Notes: generated by a model not told the origin, from the letters alone. DNA of 64,000 bases from Haloarcula mannanilytica (GCF_005406125.1 NZ_BIXZ01000001.1:1116001-1180000); one strand, 5' to 3'; shown: positions 25,402 through 34,216, numbered from the stretch's first letter. A program made the numbers and translations.

Positions 25402-27513
25402 TCACTGAAATCCCTCCAAAGACAACGTCGTGATGCCGTTGAGATAGCGGCGGTAGTCGGAGCGGTCCCACCCCAGCGGACGGAGGACACTCTCACCGGC
25501 TCGCAAGGCCAATGTCCGGTAGACCTCAGTGTCGAATTCGCGGAGGGGCTCGTGGGCTAATCTGACCCGCTCCTTCGACCGACGGCTGTCGTCGACAACG
25601 AGATACTCGACATCCTGGCCGGGATGCCGCGGGAGGTCCTGGTCCTTCGCCCGCTGGAGGGCGGCCACCGTCTGTGTTCGCTGGTCGTACTCCTCGACCG
25701 ATTTGGAGACGCGTTTTCTGATTAGCAGGTTTTGCGGGTCAACATCGCCCGCTTCAAGCGTCTGGATACCGTGATACAGACGCTCACAGACAGCCTCTGG
25801 TGACCGCTCGCGGTCAAGTGTCCAGATGAGGTCGCGTTGAAGCGCCTCGATAAACGTCGGTGTACTTCGTTGGACCGCCTCAATCCCTTTCGTGACGAGC
25901 TCGTCCGAACCGGCCACGCGACCGAAATATTTCGTGAGTGCTCCCGCGTCGGAATCACGAAGCGGGACGAAACAGATCCAGTCGTACCGGTCCTCCAGCT
26001 CCAGCGGGATGGACTCCCGCTCAGAAATGCGGTCACACAGCTCCGGAATCGGTGTCTGGCTCTCCCCGTCGACGGGCTGGACCCAGAGACTGTCGACGAT
26101 CCCGTGGACCACCCGCCAGCCCCCCGCTTCAAGCGTCTCCTTGGCGTCCAGCAGAATCTCCCGAGCAAAGGCATTGATCGCCTCGTGACACTCGATCCGG
26201 CCGAATTTGGCGTTTCGATAGCCCTGGTACCCGAAGCAACTGACCAGAATCCACTTCAGGGCGTTCGACCGGGCCTGAAGGTTCTGCCGCCGGTCAGGAT
26301 CGCTCGTCGCGGCGATCTCCCGCTTGATGCTGGCGCGATCATCGATGATTGGACGGAGGACATTGGGAATGAACCCGTCCCGGTCACAGATACTGTATCC
26401 GATTCCGGGGACATCATCGGAGTCGTGACAGTCACAGCAGACCGTCTCCGGGCTGATATTGTATTCACACATGATGTTCGGGTACAGTGACCCGAAGTCG
26501 ATCTGCACAACGTCCTCGTGCATCCCGACATCCGGTGCGAAGGTGAAGCCGCCACGGTCAGCTTCGTGTAGCGTCGCGACGGTTTTGAACTGCTCCGGCT
26601 CCCACTTGTTCCACGGTATCAGTACGTCACGTTCGAGCGCGGTGCGGACCTGAATCGCTGTCAATATCGTCCCAATCGATCCCCAAGCTGTCTCTTGAAG
26701 CGGCCGCCAAGACCGCTCCACGAGGTCAAGCAAGCCCGGGATGCCCGACTCGTCCAACAGAAACGAGTTCGACTCATCGACAACGGCCCGTCCCGGCACA
26801 CGAAAGCGAGCTGGCGAGTGCCCGACCTGTCCGTAGCTCTCGTACGTACTGGACCCAGCCAGTTTCTCGTAGCCATCTGCTCGACCTAACCGGAAGTCAT
26901 CGATCCCAAGCTCGTTGGCCTGCTCATGACAGAAGGGGATGATCCGCGCCGTCGAACAGCGTAACACATCTGGATCCGCAGTCTGTACCCGCCGATCGAG
27001 GGCAGTGAGAACTGCCTCCGGGCTGTCTCCAAGCCGATCACCGTCGACGGTCAGCGCAGTCACATCCTGGTCGCGGAGCGCAGTCTCCGGAATAGCGAGG
27101 TCCAGAACACGAAGGTCACGTTCCGGTACCGGAGAGGTCCCCGTCTCGACGCAGTAGCGGAACTGTGGCGCGAGGTCGACGTTGAACAGTCGGAACGCTC
27201 CGGGGTGGAACTGCTCGATCTCATACAATCGCCGGATTTCGTGTGCCAGCGTTCGTACCTCGGTCGCCCGTTCAAGACCGACACGGAGGACTGTCGATTT
27301 CGTTTCTGAACTCAGTGAGGTGAACCACTCTTCGTATCGCGTGCTGGTGACTTTCGGGTCTGATCGAAGCCGGTCCCTCAGAGCATCCAGACCGTTCCCC
27401 GCGACCATCAACGCGGGTTCGTAGTCACGATTGTGGTGACGCTCGACCCCGTCGCTGGTGGCATGCCATTCTCGAACCCCGTCCGCTCTGAATTCGCACG
27501 TGAGGAGCGGCAT
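25402..27513 (-). CDS. polB: Family B DNA polymerase
   Basis: 703 residues. Motif A is QIDFGSLYPNIMCEYNISPE (Asp339), motif B is NALKWILVSCFGYQGYRNAKFG (Lys420) and motif C is HGIVDSLWV, with Asp474 kept but the first Asp of the usual DTDS replaced. The N-terminal 330 residues show no clear exonuclease DIE motif, so proofreading may be lost. It is shorter than the chromosomal PolB1 and belongs with polymerases carried by haloarchaeal plasmids and proviruses. It heads the replication block with orc1. Confidence 0.88.
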   Translation of the reverse strand: MPLLTCEFRADGVREWHATSDGVERHHNRDYEPALMVAGNGLDALRDRLRSDPKVTSTRYEEWFTSLSSETKSTVLRVGLERATEVRTLAHEIRRLYEIEQFHPGAFRLFNVDLAPQFRYCVETGTSPVPERDLRVLDLAIPETALRDQDVTALTVDGDRLGDSPEAVLTALDRRVQTADPDVLRCSTARIIPFCHEQANELGIDDFRLGRADGYEKLAGSSTYESYGQVGHSPARFRVPGRAVVDESNSFLLDESGIPGLLDLVERSWRPLQETAWGSIGTILTAIQVRTALERDVLIPWNKWEPEQFKTVATLHEADRGGFTFAPDVGMHEDVVQIDFGSLYPNIMCEYNISPETVCCDCHDSDDVPGIGYSICDRDGFIPNVLRPIIDDRASIKREIAATSDPDRRQNLQARSNALKWILVSCFGYQGYRNAKFGRIECHEAINAFAREILLDAKETLEAGGWRVVHGIVDSLWVQPVDGESQTPIPELCDRISERESIPLELEDRYDWICFVPLRDSDAGALTKYFGRVAGSDELVTKGIEAVQRSTPTFIEALQRDLIWTLDRERSPEAVCERLYHGIQTLEAGDVDPQNLLIRKRVSKSVEEYDQRTQTVAALQRAKDQDLPRHPGQDVEYLVVDDSRRSKERVRLAHEPLREFDTEVYRTLALRAGESVLRPLGWDRSDYRRYLNGITTLSLEGFQ

Positions 27514-27516
27514 GGG

Positions 27517-27762
27517 TCAGTCCTGCACCTCCTCACGAAGTACCTGGAGTTCCCGCTGTTGAGCGACCAGCACTGAAAGGAGCAAGGCAAACTCGGGGTC
27601 GGTGCTATTGAGATAGCCGGCGGCATCGGCGTGCTGTTTCGCCTGCTCAAAGATTTCATCGAAAGCCGGTTTGGACTCCCGGCGTAGCGCCCGCCGAAAC
27701 GGCTGGCATCGGTCCTCGAAGCGGCCGACGAAGTCACGATAGGTTGGGTTGGTTCGGCCCAT
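27517..27762 (-). CDS. Small helical protein next to polB (81 aa)
   Basis: 81 residues, predominantly helical, ending in a likely coiled coil (LLLSVLVAQQRELQVLREEVQD). It is placed between the polymerase and the RecA-like gene, with three bases before polB and a one-base overlap with the upstream gene. A polymerase accessory role is possible from position only. Confidence 0.6.
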   Translation of the reverse strand: MGRTNPTYRDFVGRFEDRCQPFRRALRRESKPAFDEIFEQAKQHADAAGYLNSTDPEFALLLSVLVAQQRELQVLREEVQD

Positions 27763-28448
27763 CAGGTACCACCCATCGTGGCCGGTGTGATCGGACCGAT
27801 TCCCGCGGTGTCAGCCTGTTCCTCTGCGACCCCAAGGAGGTCCACCCAGTAGGGAATCGTCGTCTGCCAGTACCCGTCTGCCCAGTAGACCGTCGTCTCA
27901 TAGTCGTCTCCGACGAATCGGTAGCCCATCGGCGTCCGCTCACACTCGTACGAGGTAGCAACCTGCTCCGCGACCAACTCGGTGAATGCATCGGCAGCCG
28001 CGTCAGTCACAAGGACCGGAATATCGTACACATCGGCCACCTCGGAAAGCGCCCCGAGAACTGCGTTCAGCATCGGCTCAGACTCGTGCATCGGGACATC
28101 ATCGTCACGGTACAGCGATGCCAGGTTCGGGAGGATGATCGACCCGGTTCGTCCGGTGGCCTGATTGACGACGCGGCGGACCACCTGAAAATGCTGGTAC
28201 GCAGTAAAGCCTCTCGCAAGGCGAATTCGACGGAGAATACGCCGATGCGGTGCCATGTCGTGGAGCGTGTACGAGGAACTGGTATTCCGGGCGTCCACCC
28301 AGTACGCAATCCCGTCGGTTTGCTGGATCGTGTTGAGTGCCAACTGGTGGAGCGCGGTTGATCGAGGATCAGGTGTTTCCAGTAGCGTCAGGCCCGGCTC
28401 CAGTTCGGGAAGGCTCTCATCTGCGGTCCCCTGACGACGGCGCTTCAT
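27762..28448 (-). CDS. RecA/RadA-fold protein without P-loop
   Basis: 228 residues resembling the core of RadA-family recombinase-like proteins: LTLLETPDPRSTALHQLAL, a position where the P-loop would be, then GIAYWVDARNTSSSYTLHDM, GFTAYQHFQVVRRVV, GSIILPNLASLY (Walker B-like strand without DE) and VPVLVTDAA. No GxxxxGK[ST] is visible, so ATP hydrolysis is doubtful. It may load or modulate a recombinase or polymerase. It is coupled to its neighbours in the polB-dam-orc1 block. Confidence 0.55.
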   Translation of the reverse strand: MKRRRQGTADESLPELEPGLTLLETPDPRSTALHQLALNTIQQTDGIAYWVDARNTSSSYTLHDMAPHRRILRRIRLARGFTAYQHFQVVRRVVNQATGRTGSIILPNLASLYRDDDVPMHESEPMLNAVLGALSEVADVYDIPVLVTDAAADAFTELVAEQVATSYECERTPMGYRFVGDDYETTVYWADGYWQTTIPYWVDLLGVAEEQADTAGIGPITPATMGGT

Positions 28449-29239
28449 GACACCACCTCCGCAGGGTCGAAATTCAAGAGCAGGCGTTCAGAAGTCTCAT
28501 TCGCGGACCCGCTTGTGCCATTGTTGATGTAGTTCTTGCTGTCACGAGAGAGAACCCACAACCCATCGACCTGCTCTGGTAGGTCTTGGTACGAACACAG
28601 CCCAAATCCGGACAGTTGATTGAGTGTGTCGACAAGTTCCTCGTGCTCAATCTCGCTGGTCGGATAGTAATCCTCAGTTCCGACGTATGGCGGATCGAAG
28701 TAAAACACCGTATCCGTGCTGTCGTACTTTTCAACGAGCTCCCGCCAATGCAGGTTCTCGATGACAACCTCATCGAACCGTTCGGCAAACTCCCGAAGCC
28801 GGTCGATCTTGTTTGCGAAACTCAGTGCCCGACTGGATACCTTGCTCGTGGCGAATCCGTTGAACGAATCATACCCGCCGCCCCACTGCGAATACCGGAG
28901 GTAAAAGAACTGTCCGGCTCGCTTCACGCTATCCTTGGGACGGTAGCCGCGATAGTACTTTTTCGCCCACTCAGAATGAATAGACCGCGAGTATGGGACC
29001 GACGAGAGCCATTCGACCAGGTCGCCGGGTTGCTCGCGTAGCACCCGGAAGAAGTGCACGAGGTCCTCGTCGAGGTCATTGTACACCTCGACCGTGCTTG
29101 TTTCCGGGTCCTTGTTCGCGAGCACGCCAGCCGCGCCACCGAACGCCTCAACGAAACAGCGATGCTCCGGCACGGCGTCGAGAATCCACGACGAGAGCCG
29201 GCTCTTCCCACCAGGGAACGGAAAGACTGCGTCCGCCAT
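28445..29239 (-). CDS. dam: D12-class DNA adenine methyltransferase
   Basis: Methylates N6 of adenine in a short DNA site. 264 residues. Motif X/I: FPFPGGKSRLSSWI (GGK 10-12) and CFVEAFGGAAGVLANK (29-43). The catalytic motif IV is FYFDPPYVG (DPPY 182-185). No cognate endonuclease gene is adjacent, so it is probably an orphan methylase used in replication control or defence against host restriction. It overlaps the RecA-like gene by four bases (ATGA). Confidence 0.9.
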   Translation of the reverse strand: MADAVFPFPGGKSRLSSWILDAVPEHRCFVEAFGGAAGVLANKDPETSTVEVYNDLDEDLVHFFRVLREQPGDLVEWLSSVPYSRSIHSEWAKKYYRGYRPKDSVKRAGQFFYLRYSQWGGGYDSFNGFATSKVSSRALSFANKIDRLREFAERFDEVVIENLHWRELVEKYDSTDTVFYFDPPYVGTEDYYPTSEIEHEELVDTLNQLSGFGLCSYQDLPEQVDGLWVLSRDSKNYINNGTSGSANETSERLLLNFDPAEVVS

Positions 29240-29240
29240 G

Positions 29241-29516
29241 TCAGGCCACCCCCTCGATCTCCTCGATACCCAGCCCCAGCAGCGACTCGATCAGCCACTC
29301 GGGCAGGTCGGGTTCGGCGAGCAGGTCGTCGGATACTTCGCTGGTCGAGAGTAGCGTTGCGACGGCCTCGCTATCGATGCCGAACTCCCAGGAGTCCTCG
29401 CGCTCGACTTCGATGCGACTGCTGTACTCGGGGTCACTGTGGAAAATATAGACCTTTGTGTCTATGCCATCGATTGTCTCGCTCTCGATTCGGTCTGGCG
29501 TCTGAGTACGCGACAT
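29241..29516 (-). CDS. Hypothetical protein upstream of dam (91 aa)
   Basis: 91 residues, acidic. IDTKVYIFHSDPEYSSRIEVEREDSWEFGIDSEAVATLL suggests a small beta-sheet domain followed by helices. It ends one base before the dam start. Nothing links it to a known family. Confidence 0.6.
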   Translation of the reverse strand: MSRTQTPDRIESETIDGIDTKVYIFHSDPEYSSRIEVEREDSWEFGIDSEAVATLLSTSEVSDDLLAEPDLPEWLIESLLGLGIEEIEGVA

Positions 29517-29560
29517 ACTCGTGGCGACGATGTGGTATGTAAAAGGACTGCGGCGGGCGC

Positions 29561-29700
29561 GTGGGCGAAAGTGAGCAGATTGCCGCTTTCTGAACTGAAT
29601 CTGGCCGTATAGCGGCTGTACCACATGAAAAGGCGTGGGCGAATACGTGGGCGAATGTGAGCGAAAGGACTGCCGTCTGGTGATTTCAGTTGTGGGCGAA
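29561..29700 (+). repeat. Four GTGGGCGAA repeats at the orc1 3' end
   Basis: The 9-mer GTGGGCGAA occurs at 29561-29569, 29635-29643, 29647-29655 and 29692-29700, all in the same orientation; the last copy overlaps the orc1 stop region. Two degenerate GTGAGCRAA-like copies lie at 29571 and 29657. Clustered direct repeats next to an initiator gene are the expected form of a plasmid replication origin (iterons or origin recognition boxes). Isolated copies elsewhere in the element (near 33492, and inverted near 28962) show the 9-mer alone is not diagnostic. Confidence 0.5.
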
Positions 29701-30696
29701 AGAGGCAGTCGACCGGTAACGGCGACCGCGAGTCGAGCCAGCCGATTCAATCAGATCGTAGTGTTCCAGGTGCTCAAGATATCGGCGTCGGGATGACTTC
29801 GACTTCGGCGAGTTCGCCCGGTCCTCGTAGCGAGCGTGCAACGTTCCAGAATCGAGTTCGCCAGCTTCGTCGATGATCCGCCACAGAAGTCGCTGGTGAG
29901 TCCCCAGCGAGCGGACTCGATCCTTAAGCACGTCGCGGCGAGCATCCTCGGAAATCGCATCGACAACCTCTGTTGTCAGCTCACGGATCTCGTTGTTCTC
30001 GACGTAGACTGCGGCCCGTCGGAGCAATGCAATCCCATCCCGAGCGTCGCCAGCCGCCAAATCCGCAATGTACTCGACAGCCCCGTCGGCGACCCGCGAC
30101 GAGACCAGCCCATGCACAACACGAGCATCAAGGATGTCCGTGAGTTCGGCGTGGCTGTACTTATCCAACTGCACTGTCGCGGCGCTGTGCATCCGCGACG
30201 TGGCGGCCTGTCCCAGCGAGGTCATCCACTGATCCTCCTTGATTGTGATACAGATGAGCGATACGTTCGGGACCTCATAGAGGGCGAGCAGAGTTTCTTC
30301 GTCGAGCACGGCGACCTCGTCGAGGACGGCGATGAACTGCTCGTCACGGTCCCGGAGCCGGTCGATCACGACCGAGCGAGACGTACCTTCCCGCCGGAGA
30401 TCAGCGCCGATTCCCACTTCACGGGCGAACTCGTGGAGGACTGCGCTCGCACTGTTGTCGCGCATGCAGTTGACGTAGCCCCACCGCAGATCCAACATCT
30501 CGCGTTCGAGCTGGTCGAGGACAAACTTCGCGATGGTGGTCTTGCCGACGCCGCTGGGACCGAACAGACAGATATCTTCGGTACGGTCCAGTGCTGACGG
30601 GGCGAGAATCGAAGAGAGGTGGTTGATCTGTCCATCACGATGGTGGAGATCTCTGGGAACATACTCAGGCCGGAGCGCTCTGGCGTCGGTAATCAT
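29686..30696 (-). CDS. orc1: Orc1/Cdc6-family replication initiator
   Basis: AAA+ initiator that recognises the origin and loads the helicase. 336 residues from ATG at 30696: MITDARALRPEYVPRDLHHR is the usual start. Walker A is GPSGVGKTT (46-54), Walker B is FIAVLDEV (121-128) and a C-terminal winged helix (about 275-336) binds DNA. It is shorter than typical chromosomal paralogues (about 400), as in many plasmid-encoded copies. The repeat cluster at its 3' end and the gene-free region at its 5' end are origin candidates. Confidence 0.92.
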   Translation of the reverse strand: MITDARALRPEYVPRDLHHRDGQINHLSSILAPSALDRTEDICLFGPSGVGKTTIAKFVLDQLEREMLDLRWGYVNCMRDNSASAVLHEFAREVGIGADLRREGTSRSVVIDRLRDRDEQFIAVLDEVAVLDEETLLALYEVPNVSLICITIKEDQWMTSLGQAATSRMHSAATVQLDKYSHAELTDILDARVVHGLVSSRVADGAVEYIADLAAGDARDGIALLRRAAVYVENNEIRELTTEVVDAISEDARRDVLKDRVRSLGTHQRLLWRIIDEAGELDSGTLHARYEDRANSPKSKSSRRRYLEHLEHYDLIESAGSTRGRRYRSTASFAHN

Positions 30697-30948
30697 GGTG
30701 TGGTAGATGGATGCCGGGATTCGATGAAAAGAGCGCGCCATCCGGAGTGAAAGTGAAAGTGGGTCTGTCTGTGGCATATTGAGAATAAAATCAGAAAGTA
30801 CTGTGGCTGAACGCTTACCCTGTTAGAGTTGATCGACAGATCCAACATCACACTGAAAGAGAAACTAAGCAGCCAACTCCACAGTATTACGCCCGTTTCA
30901 TATCAACAGGGCGAAGTTTTACTTATCTATCGTTTAAATTGACATATC
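30697..30948. other. Intergenic region upstream of orc1 with interlaced inverted repeats
   Basis: No gene. Inverted pairs: TACTGTGG (30799-30806) with CCACAGTA (30879-30886), CCCTGTT (30818-30824) with AACAGGG (30905-30911), and GTTGATC (30828-30834) with GATCCAAC (30839-30846). The region separates orc1 from the divergent lipoprotein gene, so it must hold both promoters and may hold the replication origin. A TTTAAATT element near 30933 lies just before the lipoprotein ATG. Confidence 0.45.
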
Positions 30949-32016
30949 ATGCGTCGACGAACGTATCTGGCACTTGTCGGGACTGGTCTCCTCGCAGGGT
31001 GTGGTAGCTCGGGTGACGATAGCGGAGCCACACCTACTTCTGACGGCGGTGGAGCGCCGCCAACGGATACAGCGACCGACATACCGACAGAACCCAACAC
31101 ACCCACTCCGGAGCCAACAGAGTCGGATGCCTCAGCATCGTTTGTTGTCGAATCATTTGAGGGTCCCGACGAGGTATCTGTCGGTGAGGAGCACCGCCTG
31201 GAAATAACCGTCAGGAACACTGGTGACACGGTAGGAACGTATCAGGGACGGATCCGGTTTTCAACCTCACAAACAACGGATTGGAACGAGACTGATATCG
31301 AAATCGGCCCCATCGAACCTGGAGAAACTGAAACTCTAACGAGTGACCCTATCACGTTCGACCAACCTATGGAAGTCCAATACACCGTCCTCGACGCCGA
31401 CGCCGGCCACACATACGAAGTGGTCGCGCCAGATGCCGGTCTCGAAGTCGGCCGGTCGGGACTGGTCGAAGTGGATTTGGGATACGACTCAATCCAGATG
31501 GCCGAGGTGGCGGTGACCAACACCGGTGGCGGGATCGCCGGCGTAGCCACTGTCACGGTGGACTGGTTTGATGCCAACGATGACTATTTGGCCTCAACAT
31601 CGGTCAGGACACGCGGCCTGCGAGCTAGCGAGACATGGTTAGCGCGTGCCAGCCCAAGCATCGATGTTGACAACGACGACGCAATCGATAGTTTCGAAGT
31701 CTCGCCGGGACAAGCACGTCCTACAACGGCCTTTGGCCCCGAGGGTGTGACGGTGTCGAATGCCCAACACCGTGCCAGTTCCGAAGAAGTGATCGTCCGG
31801 GCCAGCGCCACCAATACGCGCGATACCCAAATCGACTATCTGGAGTTTGTCGGGAAGGTATACAACGACGCCGACGAAGTTATCGGCCATTACTGGACCA
31901 ACGAAACGGAGGTGAGTGCTGGCGAAACTGTTCGTTTTGAGGGGAATCCAAACACAAACGGCCGCAGCGGGCAGGTCACCGCCCACGAAATCCTGCTGAC
32001 AACAGAGGCATTATAA
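30949..32016 (+). CDS. Exported lipoprotein with two beta-sandwich domains
   Basis: 355 residues. A twin-arginine-like MRRRTYLALVGTGLLAGCG carries a lipobox Cys at 18. A long Thr/Pro/Glu linker follows, then a CARDB-like domain (about 65-150, LEITVRNTGDTVGTYQGRIRFS) and a C-terminal FxLYD-like domain (about 240-350, ASATNTRDTQIDYLEFVGKVYN). Such proteins sit on the outer face of the membrane. The IS5-type element is inserted eight bases after its stop, so any downstream partner has been cut off. Confidence 0.7.
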   Translation: MRRRTYLALVGTGLLAGCGSSGDDSGATPTSDGGGAPPTDTATDIPTEPNTPTPEPTESDASASFVVESFEGPDEVSVGEEHRLEITVRNTGDTVGTYQGRIRFSTSQTTDWNETDIEIGPIEPGETETLTSDPITFDQPMEVQYTVLDADAGHTYEVVAPDAGLEVGRSGLVEVDLGYDSIQMAEVAVTNTGGGIAGVATVTVDWFDANDDYLASTSVRTRGLRASETWLARASPSIDVDNDDAIDSFEVSPGQARPTTAFGPEGVTVSNAQHRASSEEVIVRASATNTRDTQIDYLEFVGKVYNDADEVIGHYWTNETEVSAGETVRFEGNPNTNGRSGQVTAHEILLTTEAL

Positions 32017-32024
32017 AAAGGAAC

Positions 32025-32950
32025 GGCACTGTAGTTTCGCTAGACGCAACGGCGACGACTGCGTTATTGCCGTAGAAAGCGAAGAGACAGAATGCTTTGA
32101 CTTCGGAATTCCGTCTCCTCACCCGTGTTACGGTGGCAAAAGCTAAATCAGTTGTCTCTAACCCGGACGAACCCGCCGACCCCGAAGGGGGTGGCGGGTT
32201 CGCCAAATGGGCGATGCTCACGTTGCATGTCCTGCGCACCGAACTCAACAAATCATACCGCGTCGCAGTGGATTTGCTCAGCGAGATGCCCGGTGTTCTT
32301 GACGAGATTGGGCTCACGCGACTCCCTCACTACACGGTTCTCCGCACGTGGTTTGAGCGGATTCCGACCAAGACGTGGCGTGCGTTTCTCGGCGCGTCGG
32401 CCGAGAAACGCACAGGCCACGCTTCGATCGATGCAACTGGCTTTGATCGTGACCAGCCAAGCCGACACTACGCCAACCGCACAGATTACCGCGTCCGAGC
32501 ATTGAAAGTGACTGCTTTGGTGGATGTCGAAACGCTGTATATCACTGACATCCACTCGACTACCTCGAAGAAACACGACGCCAAGATCGGCCCGCAGGTC
32601 GCCCGCCGGAACGCGGGCGACCTGCGGAGCCTCGCTGCTGACAAAGGGTACGATGCAAAAGCCTTCCGTGACGAACTCCGTCAAAACGGCATCCGTCCGC
32701 TGATTAAACACCGTCTGTTCAACTCACTCGATCACGCTCATAACGCCCGCATGGACGGTGATCGGTACCACCAGCGTTCGATGTCTGAAACCGTCTTCTC
32801 AAGCATCAAGCGCACGCTCGGCGCTGCCGTGCGTGCGCGGAGTTGGTGGCTTGAGTTCCGAGAAATGCTGCTCAAAGCCACCGTCTACAACCTCCGTCGG
32901 AGCGTGAGATTTCCGTGAAATCGACCGCTGTGTACCGAAACTACAGAGCC
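32025..32950 (+). mobile_element. IS5-family insertion sequence, complete (926 bp)
   Basis: Terminal inverted repeats: left GGCACTGTAGTTTCGCTA from 32025, right end reading inward GGCTCTGTAGTTTCGGTA to 32950, matching at 16 of 18 positions. An 8-bp target duplication AAAGGAAC flanks it at 32017-32024 and 32951-32958. One full-length transposase gene fills it. Intact ends and an exact duplication show a recent, probably still mobile insertion. Confidence 0.93.
32097..32918 (+). CDS. tnp: IS5-family DDE transposase
   Basis: 273 residues. The DDE triad is visible: Asp112 (HASIDATGFD), Asp182 (LAADKGYDAKAF) and Glu231 (MSETVFSSIKRTLG). The start is assigned to TTG at 32097 because no ATG or GTG is in frame before the conserved domain; a later GTG near 32130 is an alternative. 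It acts on the inverted repeats of its own element. Confidence 0.88.
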   Translation: MTSEFRLLTRVTVAKAKSVVSNPDEPADPEGGGGFAKWAMLTLHVLRTELNKSYRVAVDLLSEMPGVLDEIGLTRLPHYTVLRTWFERIPTKTWRAFLGASAEKRTGHASIDATGFDRDQPSRHYANRTDYRVRALKVTALVDVETLYITDIHSTTSKKHDAKIGPQVARRNAGDLRSLAADKGYDAKAFRDELRQNGIRPLIKHRLFNSLDHAHNARMDGDRYHQRSMSETVFSSIKRTLGAAVRARSWWLEFREMLLKATVYNLRRSVRFP

Positions 32951-32962
32951 AAAGGAACTCAC

Positions 32963-33073
32963 TCACGTCAGGTCGGCGTTTTCAAGGGTAGGGATCTTGC
33001 GGAACGAATCGTTGGAGAACTCCATGTTTGGGATTTCGGCCCTTTTGAGGTGAATTATCGCTTGTCTTAACAC
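32963..33073 (-). CDS. Possible short ORF or gene remnant (36 aa)
   Basis: An open frame from GTG 33073 reads VLRQAIIHLKRAEIPNMEF and ends KIPTLENADLT. It looks protein-like but has no recognised domain and is not preceded by a clear promoter. It may be the C-terminal remnant of a gene broken near the IS insertion. Confidence 0.25.
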   Translation of the reverse strand: MLRQAIIHLKRAEIPNMEFSNDSFRKIPTLENADLT

Positions 33074-33164
33074 CTGAGTTCAGTCTATCACACGCAAGGG
33101 ATTAGAGGGTCCTTGTATATCTAAATCTTATTCATAAGTTACTGATTTCCACTCAGAAAGAAAC

Positions 33165-33173
33165 TTTATAAAT
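33165..33173 (+). promoter_or_regulatory. TATA box of the 33222-34888 operon
   Basis: TTTATAAAT at 33165-33173, with an upstream purine-rich stretch resembling a BRE, lies about 50 bases before the first start codon. The transcript would carry a short leader of roughly 25 bases. Confidence 0.55.
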
Positions 33174-33221
33174 AAGAAATGAGAAGGTTCTTATTCTAAT
33201 TCTCGTTAAACAAGATAAGAG

Positions 33222-34214
33222 ATGTCTACAGATAGCCGGGATAATAACAATGGAGAGAGTCCAGACGGGGGTGACAGAGATAGCACAGAACCAGATGAAA
33301 GCTTAGATGAATTGGAACTAGGAGAGAAAGAATATTTAGGATATTGGGTCCTCCGAATAAGAGAGGAGACAGGTGGACAGCCTATTTCTCGTTCAGTCTT
33401 TTGGAAATTGTGTTGTCTGACTGACCGTCACCTGATAAGAGAATATAGTCTTGATATTAGTTTCCCCCGGCATTGGTACAAATATGGGGAAGTGGGCGAA
33501 GCCCACTCACTGACAAGAGACTTCTTCAAAGCTCCAAAGGCCAGATTTTGGCAAGGTCAAGAGTACCATTCGAAAGAGATCCCAGAAACCGCCTTTGAGG
33601 TCGATAATGAAAGGAAGACAGTCATTCGCCAAGCAGCACTTGAAACGGTCAGAGAATACCAAGATAAGAGTGCGCAAGGCCTCAAAGAGATACAGTACAA
33701 TGAGTTTGCTCCGAATGATTTCATAGAATCCTATAGCAAGCTGCGTGAACACCTGGAGAAATTAGATAGCATAACAGAGGACAACGATAACACCCGGCAG
33801 GTTGATTTACATGATTTCATTGAGAATGAAGAGAGAGATCATATAGAGAAACTGTTGGATAAGATGGTTACCACCTATCCCAGAGAGAAATACCCCGATG
33901 TATATCGTCTATATTTGAGATGGGACGACACAATGCGGATGCTTGTAGAACAGAATAGGAGCATCCACGAACAAAAGGTGTTTTTAGAATTGTTCGTCGA
34001 GAAGTTGAGTGAAATCACTCTCCGGTTTGAACACAACCATGCAATCCCCGAAGAGAGATTAGAAAGTTGGCAGGAGGCAAGAGATGATAAAATCGAACAA
34101 CTAAATGAAGGTATTGAAGAGACTCGTAAGGAGTGCTTATCTCGAAGGGAACAGAGCGGAGAGTTAGAGTCTATAGCGCACATATACGACGAAGTAATTA
34201 TGGAAAAAATCTAA
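33222..34214 (+). CDS. Uncharacterised protein partnered with a PIN nuclease (330 aa)
   Basis: 330 residues, no recognised domain. The N-terminal 30 residues are acidic and disordered (DNNNGESPDGGDRD). The body is mainly helical with long charged helices (IEKLLDKMVTTYPREKYPDVY, LEEL-rich segments) and a CCLTDRHLIREY patch. Codon use and base composition are strongly AT-rich compared with the rest of the window. It ends two bases before the PIN-type gene, so the pair is one operon. A regulator, target-binding subunit or antitoxin role is possible from context only. Confidence 0.6.
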   Translation: MSTDSRDNNNGESPDGGDRDSTEPDESLDELELGEKEYLGYWVLRIREETGGQPISRSVFWKLCCLTDRHLIREYSLDISFPRHWYKYGEVGEAHSLTRDFFKAPKARFWQGQEYHSKEIPETAFEVDNERKTVIRQAALETVREYQDKSAQGLKEIQYNEFAPNDFIESYSKLREHLEKLDSITEDNDNTRQVDLHDFIENEERDHIEKLLDKMVTTYPREKYPDVYRLYLRWDDTMRMLVEQNRSIHEQKVFLELFVEKLSEITLRFEHNHAIPEERLESWQEARDDKIEQLNEGIEETRKECLSRREQSGELESIAHIYDEVIMEKI

Positions 34215-34216
34215 GA

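Noticed and set aside
23990-25471. 493-codon minus-strand frame across the winged-helix gene and hicBA
   Set aside because: Only the last 108 codons look coding; the rest is antisense to well-supported genes.
33492-33500. Extra GTGGGCGAA copy as part of the origin
   Set aside because: An isolated copy inside a coding gene 3.8 kb away, like the inverted copy in dam; only the cluster at 29561-29700 is meaningful.
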